This document shows, one piece after another, positions 33,858 through 45,759 of a stretch of DNA of 64,000 bases. Within the stretch, counting starts at the first letter, position 1. Every line of letters begins with the position of its first letter. The translations under genes and the position numbers were made by a program. The stretch is from Straminergon stramineum. Its lineage: Eukaryota > Streptophyta > Bryopsida > Hypnales > Calliergonaceae. The stretch spans positions 26,516,906 to 26,580,905 of the forward strand of contig OY987264.1 in assembly GCA_963920665.1 (NCBI GenBank), written 5' to 3'. Under the pieces are notes generated by a model. That model made no database searches. It was not told where the DNA came from and was given only the letters and a program-made list of their open reading frames with translations.

Positions 33858-36800
33858 ATGGATGCGCTGGATCAGTTGGTAACGCAAGTGCAGGCGCTCT
33901 CGGGAAGTGATCAGGATGTGGCGCATCTTCTCACTTTGCTCAAGCAAGCCGACGAGCTTCTGCGCACGCACGTCCCCCGTCTCAGCTATGCGCTCGCTGC
34001 GCTTCAGCCCGCCAAGCACTCGCTTGGCTACCTCTACTTCCTGTACGCTCCTCCTTGCTCGTCAATTAACGTCATTCTGAAGTTGATTTTTTGGCTTCGA
34101 GGCATTTCAGCGTTTGTGATATGCTATTCTGTGGCCGTGTTGGATTAGGGATCGATCTGCGAGGTTCTTGACGGCATTTTCTTTAGAATAATTGCCCTGG
34201 TTCTGGGATTAGGTTTTAGTGGAAGTACGTATATCTTCACCGGTTTCTGTTGTGAATTTCTCATCTTTTAGTTGAGTTCTCGTAGAATTAATTTCGAAAG
34301 CGTTTGAGCCTTTTTGCACCAGTTTAGGGTGTGATATTTACGGGGAACTGCGGCCGAGAACTTTCTTGTTTTCGAGCTCTGCGTCTATTTGGACTTTTCC
34401 TTCAATGTTTTCAATTTCATCTGAGATGTTACTGCTCAATAACACAGGATGTTGGAAATTGATATTCTAAGAGGCTTACTTAAATGAGGAATATGCGACT
34501 GTTCTTCGTAACAGTGGTGTTGAAGGACCTAATTTTGTGGTTAGTTTTGGTTGGCGTTTGACCGTTTCTGATATACTTATTCTGTGGAGTTTACAGTGAG
34601 GCTCAATCGTCGGGGACATTGAATAGGGAGCAGTCTGAGAGTTTTTTGGGACAGGCTTCGGCATTTCTTACTACTTGTGCTGCAGAGCAGATTCGACCAG
34701 CACCTGACAAATGTAAGTTTGAATTGCGTTTGGTTTATTTTACCAGCACTGAGTTAGGGTTTCAGTGTGCTGCGTTCTTGTGGGAAGGCGGAGTTGTCGG
34801 AGCTTTGTCGGAAAGCTGAATACTTTTCTTTCTTACTGTTTTTAAATGCGTTTTTGGTTGCCTGTTTCGATTCTGATTTTACGTCCTTTCTGAAGCTGTA
34901 AGTACTCAAATCAAGCCTGAAAAACGTTAATTGAAGTTCAAATTATTACTGAATTACAAACTGGAGAATGAGCATACTCCGTTTTCCAGTAACGCTGAGT
35001 GGGAGGAATTCTGCGGCATTAGAAGGGGGTTGACGAGGCCAAGTCTGTCAGTGGAGTTTAATTGATCTGCTTGAATCTGTACTGCCACGATAACAGCCGG
35101 CACTTATTTGCGTTTAGAGTGTCCTCTGATTGTGAATTTGCAGTTAACATCATTTGCCGGAGGCTGAAGGAGCAAGCTATACACTTGCATGAACCCATGC
35201 GCGCTGTTCTTCCTCTGCAGTCTGCAATCCGCAAACTCCAGCCTTCCAGTGAATACTTGACTGCAGTACATGCGGATTTTCTGCAGATATGCTTACTATG
35301 CAAATGCTACAAAGCCAGTCTTAGTATATTGGAGGATGATATATTCGAAATTGATCAAAAGAGAACCGCACTTGTACCTCGGGACTTCCTTCTGTATTGC
35401 TACTATGGGTATGTTCCGTAGGTGCCTTATTACATATCCTGAACTATTCGGTATTTTCCTTCCTGTTTTCCTTCGTGTGCTGGAACGAGCTCGGAATGTA
35501 CACTTCTGTGGCCGACGTTACTGATGAAGATTGCTACGATTGCAGGGGAATGATCTATATTGGTTTGAAAAAATTCTCCAAGGCGTTGGAGTTCTTTCAA
35601 CATGTGCTGCATCTCTACTTTCATACCAGTGCATTTCGTTTGTTTGTTTCGAGTGCATCAGATGTGTCGTTCGTTCTACTTTTCTGATTTTTTATACAGA
35701 TGTACCCTTCTTGATATTCATGGTCTGTCTTTTGTTGATCAGGCAATCACTGCTCCTACGACAGCTCTGAATGCAATCACTATTGCAGCTTTCAGAAAGT
35801 ATGTTCTGGTGTCTCTTATTCAAAACGGTCAGGTTTGTAAGACATTTCCTGAGCCTGCTCTTAGGAATTTTACTGTTTATATCAGGTGCATTGCTGCTTT
35901 AGGGTTCTGAGAATCAGCGGATCGACCTAAATTTAGATATTACCACTTTCTTTCTGCTGGTTTAAGCACTTCAAGGAGGATGTTAGGTTTATTGTTTGTT
36001 GTATTGTGTCTTACATTTTTTTGCAATCCACTTTGTATCGTGCAGGTACCTCCTTTCCCGAAGTATACCCCTGCGGTTATTCTACGAAATCTGAAATCAT
36101 GTGTTCAGGTACGAGAACTAATTACCCATTTTTTGGATGATATTTGTACATTGCATTTTTTCCCTTACCCATATAGCGTCATGTTTGTTGAATTGGCGTG
36201 TTTCAGAGCGCCAGAACTGTGACTAAATGCCCATAGTTATTAAAATTAGGACTGGTATAGATCTGAGTTTTCAGTCGAGCGACTTAAGCTGCGTCGATTT
36301 CACTGAAATCCGCCATTTTAACGCACAGGGAGTTGTATTGTATGTTTCTTTTCTTATCAGTGAGTTCAGGGTTCATAAGGTAGTAAGATAGTCACTTACT
36401 GGAGAGTCCATAATCTGCAGGATTACTTGGATTTAGCGAATCTGTACACCAGCAGAAATATTGGCGACGTTAAGCGTTGTATCACCGCACACGAGGATGT
36501 CTTCAAAAGCGTGAGTTCCTACCCAACTTGCCTGCAGCTCTTGTGGGGCTATGAACTGATGCTTGTGCGGTTTTATGCTGCCATTTGTGGATCCAAAAGT
36601 GATGCATGTGCAGTTTCTTACTTGCTTTTGGAAAGTGAACTCATGATCGTAATTCATCTCGTCATCTACGCAATTGCAGGATAATAATCTTGGATTGGCA
36701 AAGCAAGTAATAACATCGTTATGTAAGCGTAACATTCAACGATTAACTCAGACCTACCTGACCTTGTCCCTCCAAGACATTGCTGACACGGTGCAATTAG

Positions 36801-37660
36801 ATAGTCAAAAGGAAGCTGAACTGCGTATCCTTCAGATGGTAAGTTGAATTTATTTTCCTGCAGTTTCGTTTAAACCGTGCAATTGTTCATCTCTTTTGAT
36901 ACTACCTCTCGAGACTTCACTTGGAGCGATTCAAGTAATGATCGGATTACATGATTAACGAGTTACTATGTGTAGATTAAGGATGGCGACATCTTTGCTG
37001 CGATCAATCAGAAAGATGGAATGGTGAGCTTTCAAGAGGATCCCGAGCAGTACAACACGTGTGACATGACGCAACGTCTTAATAATGAGATTCATCAGTA
37101 CGATCCTCACCCCTCTCTCATATTAAGGGTTTGATTATGTATTCATTTAGCCTTTGAATAATTTCTTGTCCTATTTTGAACTGTGCTTTCATTTTTTGAC
37201 TGTCTTACTGTTTCATTTCATAGAGTTCAATATTTCACACTATTCCGTGGGACTCGAACTGTCGTTTGGTTTTCTAATGTGCTCTCCTTTGTGTGCAGTA
37301 TTGTACGACTTGCCAAGAAGTTGACGTGGGTGGATGAGCAAGTTTCATGTGATCACGCCTATTTGAGCAAGGTATCCCTCTTTTTTTCATGCCATGTATC
37401 GCTCCACGTTGTTTGTGTGAAAGTGCGAATTTGTGACAGGTTATCTACCTACATGTATCGTCACATTTTTACAGTAGGCTTTGAATGAACAGAATATCGT
37501 TGTCACCATAGTTGTGGCGTCTAAAGACATCTTACTTATTTGCTTTTCATCTGGTCTTTGACAGAAGGTTCAATGTTTCATGCAGATTGGAAGAGATCGG
37601 CCACGGTATGAGCCTGAAGACTTCGAGCTAGTGCCACAGAAGATGTACACAAATCTTTGA
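33858..37660 (+). CDS. CSN3: COP9 signalosome complex subunit 3
   Basis: CSN3 is a PCI-domain subunit of the nuclear COP9 signalosome, which removes NEDD8/RUB from cullin-RING ubiquitin ligases. Eleven exons join without frame conflict: 33858-34042, 34597-34712, 35144-35408, 35546-35603, 35743-35832, 36046-36108, 36421-36510, 36680-36838, 36976-37097, 37299-37371 and 37586-37660. All introns are GT-AG. The product has 431 residues, close to the roughly 430 of plant CSN3. Family words include AKHSLGYLYFLEA, PRDFLLYCYYGGMIYIGLKK, RKYVLVSLIQNGQ, LTQTYLTLSLQDIA, AAINQKDGMV and a C-terminal PQKM. The PCI region is about residues 215-380. The ATG at MDALDQLV was chosen because it matches the usual N-terminus; an in-frame upstream ATG at 33783 would add 25 residues. 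No damage is visible. Confidence 0.95.
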
Positions 37661-38114
37661 CTGGGGTTTTCTTCACATATAGCAGCCTCGGGATTGACAT
37701 GCAGGTGCAGTAAGTCAGTCTCGGCACAAATTCTAGAACCCTATTGGGTGGTACAGTGTAAATGATTCATTTTATCGAGGAAACGTGACGTCAGACACAG
37801 CTCCTAGTGTTACTTGTCAGTAAGTTGCAAATGGAGTAGTTGAAGCTTGTTTTGTACATTCCAGCTTATGGTTGTGTGTGGTTTACTACATGACTCGCAG
37901 TTGGCACAAATTTTGATGGGTTTGAAGTCGAATTGGGAATGCTGTTATCTGGAGTTACGTCCTTTTTGATAGAAAACTATAATTACTGCAAAGAAATTGT
38001 ACAGCGTTTTGGTTGCTCATGCGAGTTCTACCGCTACCTCTGAGCAGTATTTCAATCAACGTTTGGACTGTTGGCAAGGTATTGCAAGCTTTGAGATTGT
38101 TTATCTCAATAACC
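37661..38114. other. CSN3 3' untranslated region and spacer
   Basis: No coding signal is present. The sequence runs into the TTAA-flanked element that starts at 38119. Confidence 0.5.
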
Positions 38115-38118
38115 TTAA

Positions 38119-39079
38119 CCCCTCACCGCCCAGGGCCTGAACAGGTCCAAAAACAGCATTTTTTTTGAAGTGTTATAGATATAACTTTCAGTGAGTTATG
38201 GAGATCTCAACCGTACAATCTTGTAGTGCACTTGTTGTTAGTTACATGCACCAAATTTGATGTCATTTGACTGCCTAGATTGCACAATTATAATGTTTTA
38301 GTGTTGAAAAAGGAAGCTGATTTTTTCCTAAAAATACATTTGGAGGCGAAATTCAATATCTAACTTTACTCAAATGAAGAAACTTTAAACTAAAAAGTGA
38401 TTCAAAATCAGCATAAAAGCACATTGGTGAAAAAAAATATCATTCAATTGATTCATTGTGTTTGTAAAATGACTTTGAAATGTCAAAAAATAGCAAGAAA
38501 AGTTGCAAAAAATACATCAAAAATTGAACTTCCTTCAACTAAAATGCTTCTCAATCACTCTTAACTTCTTGGATTGATATGAAACTTTATACACACAAAT
38601 AAGACTAGTATGTGCAACTTTTCCAAAAAAAAATGATTGGAAATGAATATTGTATGAAGAAGAAACAAGCTGCCAAAGTTCACTGTAATCCAAAAATGTC
38701 GGAATTTTGAACTTCAAATTGCTCTCAGACATTTAAAACAACCTTGATTGTCATAAAAATTCTACTATAATAAGTAGACTTCAAGGGGATTATAACCCAA
38801 CAAATTTGATTGAAAACAAACTTTGGATGAAGGAGATACAAGCCCCTGAAGTTGCATCCATCAAATGTAGCTTGATGTACTCAAATTGAACTTGTGAACT
38901 TTGATTGGCTTCCAAAAATTCAGAAAATCTTTGATTGATCTGAAAATTTTACCAAACAAACTAGAAGAGAGAGTGCAAATTTTCCAACAAGTTTTATTGA
39001 ATTCAAACATCAAATGCAAAAGTTACAAAACTTTAAATTTGACTTGAGGACACTTTTGGTCCCCTTGGGCGGTGAGGGG
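38119..39079. mobile_element. TTAA-flanked MITE, piggyBac-type, 0.96 kb
   Basis: TTAA (38115-38118 and 39080-39083) flanks an element with left end CCCCTCACCGCCCAGGG and right end, read inward, CCCCTCACCGCCCAAGG. A TTAA duplication plus CCC-starting inverted repeats is diagnostic of the piggyBac superfamily. No transposase is encoded. Confidence 0.88.
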
Positions 39080-39708
39080 TTAATGTTCACTTCATATTTG
39101 TTGGTATCAACTCATGTAGGGGCACTCTGTTGAGAACATATTGTATTTCCTTTTGACAGATGCATGTATTTTCCCATAAGAGGTATTGGAGTGCTTCCAA
39201 TTCTTGCTCAAGTTCCAATTTGTTTCTATAGGATGATCATCACAACAAATTATCTAGCCTATGCATTATAAGATAGACAAGCCTATTACCACCCTGATTT
39301 GGAACCTGAATATCTTGGGGCCAATTCCAAGAGGGGCACATATTTTTTAGAGGTTTGTGCTTGTTTCATAAACCAAACCTATGTGGAATTATAATTTTTA
39401 GATTAAAAGTGTAATTTCTCTGAATTTTTGAAGTGGTTTGCCTTGAAATCACAAAACTACTCATAGAGTGGAGTCATAAACATCGCTTAAACAACCCATA
39501 GTTGTCTTTCCATGTATCTAGTGGCACTTAAAGTACTCAACTATTTATCAATAAAGGATTGACATGTTATCCCATTTTGATATTATTGCTTGATTTTGGT
39601 AGTAAATGAATAGATTTGGATATTTTTTTAAGTAGATTTAGATGGAATTAGGGCCAAAAGTAGGGGATGGTATTGGGTAGTGAATGGAATTGGGTTGGTC
39701 TACCTTAA

Positions 39709-40344
39709 CTCCTAAATGCCCAAGGCTTGTTTGGAGCTTCTTGAAATTTGCTCTAAATTGAATAAAAAGTCAACATTTTCATAAGTTGAACCAATTTCTT
39801 TTTAATTGTAACCATACAAATTCAAACTAGACATATTAGAGATCACATACAAAAATAAAACATAACAATATCACTTACAAATTGAAAAATTATAATGTTT
39901 TGATCATAAAGGTGAAAAAACTGTGAAAAATTTTCAATTCACTTTTTGTATGTCAACTCTAAAAAGTTGGTCACTAAAAATATGAGGTTATAGGACCTAG
40001 CATGCACAACCCCAATCAATTTACAATTTTTCAAAATCTATTTTACAATTTTTTAAAATGAATTTCTAATGTGATTTTTCCTCCAAGATCTAGTGTATTT
40101 GAGGCTCATTTCCAAGAGCCCTCAACACTATGGGAAGTCAAGATTGCAATGGGAATCCGTGCACAAAATCTTCAATAGAAAAATCATAATTCTTTATTTT
40201 TAAGATCAACTTTTTGATCCTAGAACTAGACTTCAAAAAGAATTCTCCAAAAATATAAACTAATAATTATAGCAATTTGGTTGGGTTTTACTTAACTTTG
40301 AAGTTTTTGAAACACTAGAATCTGGTGCCATGGGCATTTAGGGG
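39709..40344. mobile_element. TTAA-flanked MITE, piggyBac-type (family C)
   Basis: TTAA (39705-39708 and 40345-40348) flanks terminal repeats CTCCTAAATGCCCAAGGC and CCCCTAAATGCCCATGGC (read inward). A decayed relative lies at 57855-58430. It is about 636 bp with no coding capacity. Confidence 0.85.
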
Positions 40345-40792
40345 TTAATGGAAGCTTTTGATCTCCTTGATTAGGCAATTAGTTGAACTTTGAAGTGCTC
40401 TTGGTTAGCATTGTTTGAAACAATGTAACAATTGTGTGAGTGGTCATCATAGCTTGTTAGAGTTTGAATATAAAATAGAGATGTGGACAAAAAAGTCCAT
40501 TCCTCACTTGGACCTTTCCTATAGAGTCAATTCTCCACCAAATTTAAAACTAACTACAAATTCTGAAAGTTAAGAGGGGAGAAATGTATTAAAATTTGAG
40601 GTGTATGTAATTTGTCCTACCATCCTTTCACCCCCCACCATGCAAGCATAATTTTGCACCTACAATTCTCAAAGAATGTACCATGCTCCTCAACATCCAA
40701 TTAATAACATTGTTTTGGCTCTAAAGTTGATTTTCAGATCCTTAAAGAGTTTGAAGTCAAGCAAGCAAATTGTAGATTGCAAATAGAAAAAT

Positions 40793-41728
40793 CCCTAAAT
40801 AGGACCAAATGGTGTTTTTTTGGCAACATAGCAATTTTGGACAACTCATTAGTCACTATAAATGAAATATTTCTTTCTTTTTTCTGTGAAATTTTCAAAA
40901 AACATGTGCCCAAGGAGTAACTTTAAGGTGCAAAAATTTTCAAAACTTTTGACTACATGGTTAAAAAGTTATTGCATGATATGCAATTTTCATTGATCTT
41001 TGGGTAGTCCAAAACTTTCTTAAAAAAGTGATTTTTTAAGAAATAAAAATTTGAAATTGGTTTTCTAGATTTACATTTGTATGGAAAGCTTTGAATCATT
41101 CCATTTTGATCAATGAGATGAAAGTTATGAGGAGCCTTAGTTTGTGGGCACTTATGGATTCTCTACTCTAAAATAAACTTTGAAGTCCTTATTTAACTCA
41201 ATTCTCAATATTTAAAAAAAAACTAAAATCATAGGACCTTAGATTGTTTATTGCAACATTACTACCATTGGGATTGGCATTTTTCGATACCATTACTAAA
41301 TTCTTCACACTTTAGTAATTTTGAATCATTCTTTATTTCTTTCTACTTACTATTTTTTTCCTATACGTTGTACAAATCCAAATGATGTGAAAATATTGAA
41401 GTATGTAGCCAACTTGCCTTGAAGAATGAGTCCAAAGAAGCACCACCATTTTGGACATTTTTTCACACAAATGTGACCTTGTGAAGAGAAGTTGCCTAGT
41501 TTTTAGTAGGGCCAAAAAAATGATTTTTGTCAATTCAAATGCTAATATCTTACAATCTACAAGGTGGAGATTTCTGAATTTTTTTCCCACATCTTCTCAA
41601 ACCAGTGTAATACAAGGCCCTATGGTTACATGTATTCAAAAATATTTTTTTCTCAAGTTTGGTACTTGTACCAGAAATGGTAGTTTGGGGGCGTTTTAGG
41701 TGAAAATATAGTCAAAAACATTTAGGGG
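40793..41728 (+). mobile_element. TTAA-associated MITE, piggyBac-type (family B)
   Basis: The right end read inward is CCCCTAAATGTTTTTGAC beside a clean TTAA (41729-41732). The left end CCCTAAATAGGACC has lost its TTAA. The body is shared with 7381-8306 (inverted), 62307-63981 (same direction) and, more distantly, 60062-60945. Confidence 0.7.
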
Positions 41729-41732
41729 TTAA

Positions 41733-42508
41733 ATTAGTAGTACAATGGTGGTGGATTTTAAGAAAACTTTAGGATCCTTCTAATTGTGATTTTAATTAAT
41801 TATTTCAAATTTTTTTACAATTACTTCTCTTTATTTGATATGCCTCAAAATTTAATATCTTTTGTCTATTGCTCATAGCTTTCAGAATATTTAGTTAGTT
41901 GCAAAATTTGGTGAATTATTGACTAGGTAGAGAAGCATCTCAATGAAGAATGGATCTTTTGTTTCTAATTCTATTATCTATAAGTTATATACACCCATCA
42001 TTAATGACATCTTAATATCAACACCAGGAAAGACAATGAATGTTCAAGGAAGGCATTATAAGTTGTTTGTAGTAGAGGTCATCAAACCAATGTCTTTATG
42101 TGAATCCATCATAATTGAGCTCATTACATTATTTTCATTAATTATGTTGTCCTTGACTTATAAATGACCTTACAATCAATTATTGGTGCTCTACTTGAAT
42201 GAATGTTGGAAGTGAAAATCTCTATGTTTTTGATGTAGCTAAATATAGTGTAATATATATTTGTTGTGTTGAATGTAATCATTGTTTGTTTGATGTTCCT
42301 AATTAGAATACAACAACAATGCATTGAATTTTTTTGGATATGCAATTGGTTTTGAGTACATTTACTTCAACAAGATTTTTGAATGTCATTTTTATACAAA
42401 ATGGGAAGGGGGGGATTACACAATCATGCATTAAGAACCATCACATTTGCTTGGACATTTGCAAGTGATGGCTTGAAAGTAACTTACTAGCAATAATAGT
42501 GTTATGTA
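41733..42508. other. AT-rich intergenic DNA
   Basis: The frame at 41943-42167 (74 codons) shows no recognisable domain. Nothing else is supported. Confidence 0.4.
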
Positions 42509-43579
42509 CACTACAAGAAAAAGGGGTATTATAAGTGAAGTTTTTAGTCAAAATATGCATATTTAAAGGTCAAGTGTTTTAAGTACGGATTACTTAAAAT
42601 GTGCTCTCTAGGACATACATTAAAATACCTTACTAGAAGTCTTGCGCTTGTCCTTTCAGTAATTTTTGTCATGCTTAAAAGACAATTTCAAATTTTCAGC
42701 AAGAATTAAAACTAAGACAAAGTCAATTTCGATACAAGGTCCATGTGTCACCCATCTACTTGCCCAACAAGGCAATCCACTAGCCATGTGGTTCCAAGGG
42801 GGTTTGAACCTTGCACCCTGTGGCTAGTAGAGCAAGGCCCTTTGCCATAACACCATGCATACACGTACATGATGATAAAATGATTATAATGTCATTTATT
42901 TAGTTGTTTTCTATCCTTGGTGAATTCAGCAGACTTCAGATGCCATTTAGGCATAGTAAAACAGTTTTTTTTGAAAAACTTTAGACTAAGAAAAGTTGAA
43001 TAATCAAGCTGGATTTCACCTCCAAAAATCCGTTTGCAATTTCAAGTCTCTAATCAAAAGTTATGGACAAAATTCAGAGAGGATGTTTAAAAGTGTTTAA
43101 AAATTTGTTCATTCCAACCCCTTTCTGAAATTCGTCCATAACTTTTGAGTGGACACTCAAAATTGCAAACGGATTTTTGTAGGTGAAAGTTAGATTGATT
43201 TTACAACTTTTGTTAGTCCAAATGTTTTTGAAAAAATTTGTTTTACCTTGCCTAAATGGACCCTGAAGTCTGCTGATTTCAAAAATTAAAGTTCCATTGT
43301 TCATAGAAAATTTATTTGACACTTTTGTACTAAAGTGAACATGTTGATTTTTTTGGTGACTTAAATTGCGACTTAAAACACGACTTGAAATCAAACTTAA
43401 AAAAGTGACTTAAAATGCGACTTAAAATGCAACTTTGTATTCATTCACATGACCAATTAGCAAAACATGCCTAAATGTACATATAAAAAAATTTCAGCTT
43501 GACCTTTCAGCAAGAAAATTGAATTTTCAGTACTTTCATACTAAAAACCCACTTAAATATACCCCAATCTCTTGTAGTG
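42509..43579. mobile_element. Non-autonomous CACTA-type element, 1.07 kb
   Basis: The left end is CACTACAAGAAAAAGGGGTA and the right end read inward is CACTACAAGAGATTGGGGTA. GTA (42506-42508 and 43580-43582) is duplicated. Inside, 'cagcagacttcagatgcc' (about 42925) pairs with 'tccctgaagtctgctg'-like sequence (about 43260), giving a secondary foldback of some 350 bp. The subterminal sequence has 'gcgacttaaaat' repeats near 43365-43430. Confidence 0.88.
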
Positions 43580-43809
43580 GTATTTTTGGGGTGCAAAACC
43601 ATCAATGAGTGATTGTTTGAGAGCCTCCATATTGTAACATTATAATAAATATTATACCTATTGTAGGTGAGAAAGATGACCATTATGTCAAGGCACTTTA
43701 TATTAGTTTCAAGGCGATCTAATAGCTATTTAGGATAGAAAACTTGAAAAACTTATTATCAAATTCCTATGTTGATTGAAAAATGTGTTACTATTAGTAT
43801 ACTATTATT

Positions 43810-44787
43810 CCACTAGAAAAAATAAATAAATTAGGACTTTTTGAGCCCTCCAAAATATCCAATTATAATTTAAAACCACAATAGGGCACCTTACCTTTTC
43901 CCTATTTGTCCTCTCAAGGTAGGACAATTGCAAGGGGAGATAGATCAATACTCAAAATCCCTGATGTATTGAGGTTTGTATGTAAAAAGGCTCGAACCTC
44001 CTACCTCCTAAGTATGAATAGGGACTCACCAAACCATCACCACCTTCTATGTCTCTTGTTTCTACTACTTTCCTACATTTATCTACTTGTTCTTTAGTTC
44101 TACACTAATTCACTTCTCTTTTCATTTCCTATTCTTTTGAGCTCTTCTAATCATGTTCTTATGCTACAATGTCACGATTAGGGTAAGGAATGTTAGGAGA
44201 AATCCCTTCTCCTCCTTGTGTTCTATAATGGCCACTTGCTTTACTAGATAGCATTAGGTTTATTAGATTCTCCTATTGAAGGGAAATAGTAGCAAAAGTT
44301 TTGAGGTTGTGCGGTAAGCATTGGAAGGGATTTGAGTAGTTGTAGCACAACATAAGAATGTGCTAAGAAATACTCAAAAGAATGGGAAATGAGAAGCAAA
44401 TTAGGGTAAAACCAAAGAACAAGTAGGTAAGTGATAGCAGGTGAAGAATGCAACAATTTGGGAGAGAAGGAGAAGGAGGTGAGGAGGTACAAGGTGAAAA
44501 GGAAAATGTAGGAAAGTCGTAGAAACAACAAGAGACTTGGAAGGCAGTGATGGTTTGGTGAGTCTTTGTTTAGATTTGGGGGGTAGGAGGTTTAAGCCCT
44601 TTTACAAGCATAATTGAGTACATCAAAGGTTTGGGTATTGATTTGTATTGTAAATTGTTTCCCCTACAATTACTTTGCTTTGAAAGGACATATAAAAAAT
44701 AGGTAAGTTGACATGTTATGGTTTTAAATTCTAATTGGGGATTTTGGAGGGTTGAAAAAGTCCCAACTTATTTCTTTTCTCAAGTGG
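43810..44787. mobile_element. Long foldback element, about 1 kb
   Basis: Two arms of roughly 300 bases each pair almost end to end. The outermost ends are CCACTAGAAAAAATAAAT and, read inward from the right, CCACTTGAGAAAAGAAAT. Deeper, 'gactttttgagccctcc' pairs with 'ggagggttgaaaaagtc', and 'gactcaccaaaccatcac' with 'gtgatggtttggtgagtc'. No target duplication is clear. The ends resemble CACTA termini, but another superfamily (Mutator-like) is possible. The open frames inside are not convincing. Confidence 0.75.
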
Positions 44788-45024
44788 AGAAATAGTATAC
44801 CAACATAACACATTATTTGATCAACAAAGGAATTTGTTAATACATTTTTGAAATTTTTTGTCCTAAACTTCTATTATGTTGTCTTCAAAACAACATAATA
44901 CACATAGGAAATGCGTTGACATAATGGTCATATTATTCACCTACTATAGATATAACACTTTTTACAATGTCATTATCACCTCAAAAGAGGCAGGGAGCCC
45001 CGCCCCTGCCCCCGGCTCAATAAA

Positions 45025-45160
45025 TCCCCACCGTCGATCTCGACTGGGAAAATCGCCCCCCTCCCCGATGCCGTCGATCTTCTAATTTCAAAAAATAAAT
45101 CTGTTGAACCCCCGCCGTCGATCTTAATTTTTTAAAGAACCCCCCTGCCGTTGATCACTG
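45025..45160 (+). promoter_or_regulatory. Direct repeats in the presumed ORM promoter
   Basis: CCGTCGATCT occurs at 45031-45040, 45071-45080 and 45115-45124, and a variant CCGTTGATCA at 45148-45157. The spacing is about 33-44 bases. They lie in an unusually C-rich stretch 600-730 bases before the ORM start codon and just upstream of the likely transcription start. The role is inferred from position only. Confidence 0.4.
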
Positions 45161-45462
45161 CGCCGAGCTGACACATTAGGGTTTCATTGGGTCGTCTCTC
45201 TCATTCCCCGTGCGTCATTGTTTCTTTGTGAAGTTGGGTACAAGTCTCACGACACATCAACGTTTCATCGTCTCTGAGGGTTGTAAAGCTCCTGAGAAGA
45301 AACCGGAACATAACTGGGAACGTCAAAGGAGTCCAAGCGGCGACGTTCGTGTGCCAATTCAGTTCGTGGACTTGGGCCCCAGTAATGTTGCGAGGAGGAC
45401 GAGCAGGGTTTCCAGGTCGGGGAGCGTCGTCGTTGTGACTGTTCGAAGTTCTACTGCCCAAG

Positions 45463-45747
45463 GTCAGTGATCTCCCGTTTTCTTGTTCCGTGGTGACGTG
45501 CTGTACGAGGTTTGCTTCGGCGTTAGGTTTTACGAAGGCTTTGCCTCTGGCGGTGCAAATTCAATTCAAATGTGAAATTTCCAGAATTTCCAGAATTTCT
45601 GAAACTTTCGACAGCCAATTCTTAACGTCTGTTTTTTTTTGAAAATTCTTGGGGTTCCACTTGCTGTTTGTGAAATCGAAGTTGTGTGTAGGCCCATTCG
45701 CATTGAGCTGGAGCAGGGAGATTTTTTGAGAGTTGCTTTCTTTGCAG
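45463..45747 (+). other. Probable 5'-UTR intron of the ORM-like gene
   Basis: AAG|GTCAGT at 45463 is a good donor and TTTCTTTGCAG ending at 45747 a good acceptor. They lie 12 bases before the ATG at 45760. The sequence before 45463 would be the non-coding first exon. Confidence 0.5.
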
Positions 45748-45759
45748 TTTTGGTGTAGT

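Noticed and set aside
42770..42870. tRNA-derived sequence ('gggtttgaacc...gccataacacc')
   Set aside because: It resembles a B box by chance only. No A box, cloverleaf or acceptor stem could be built.
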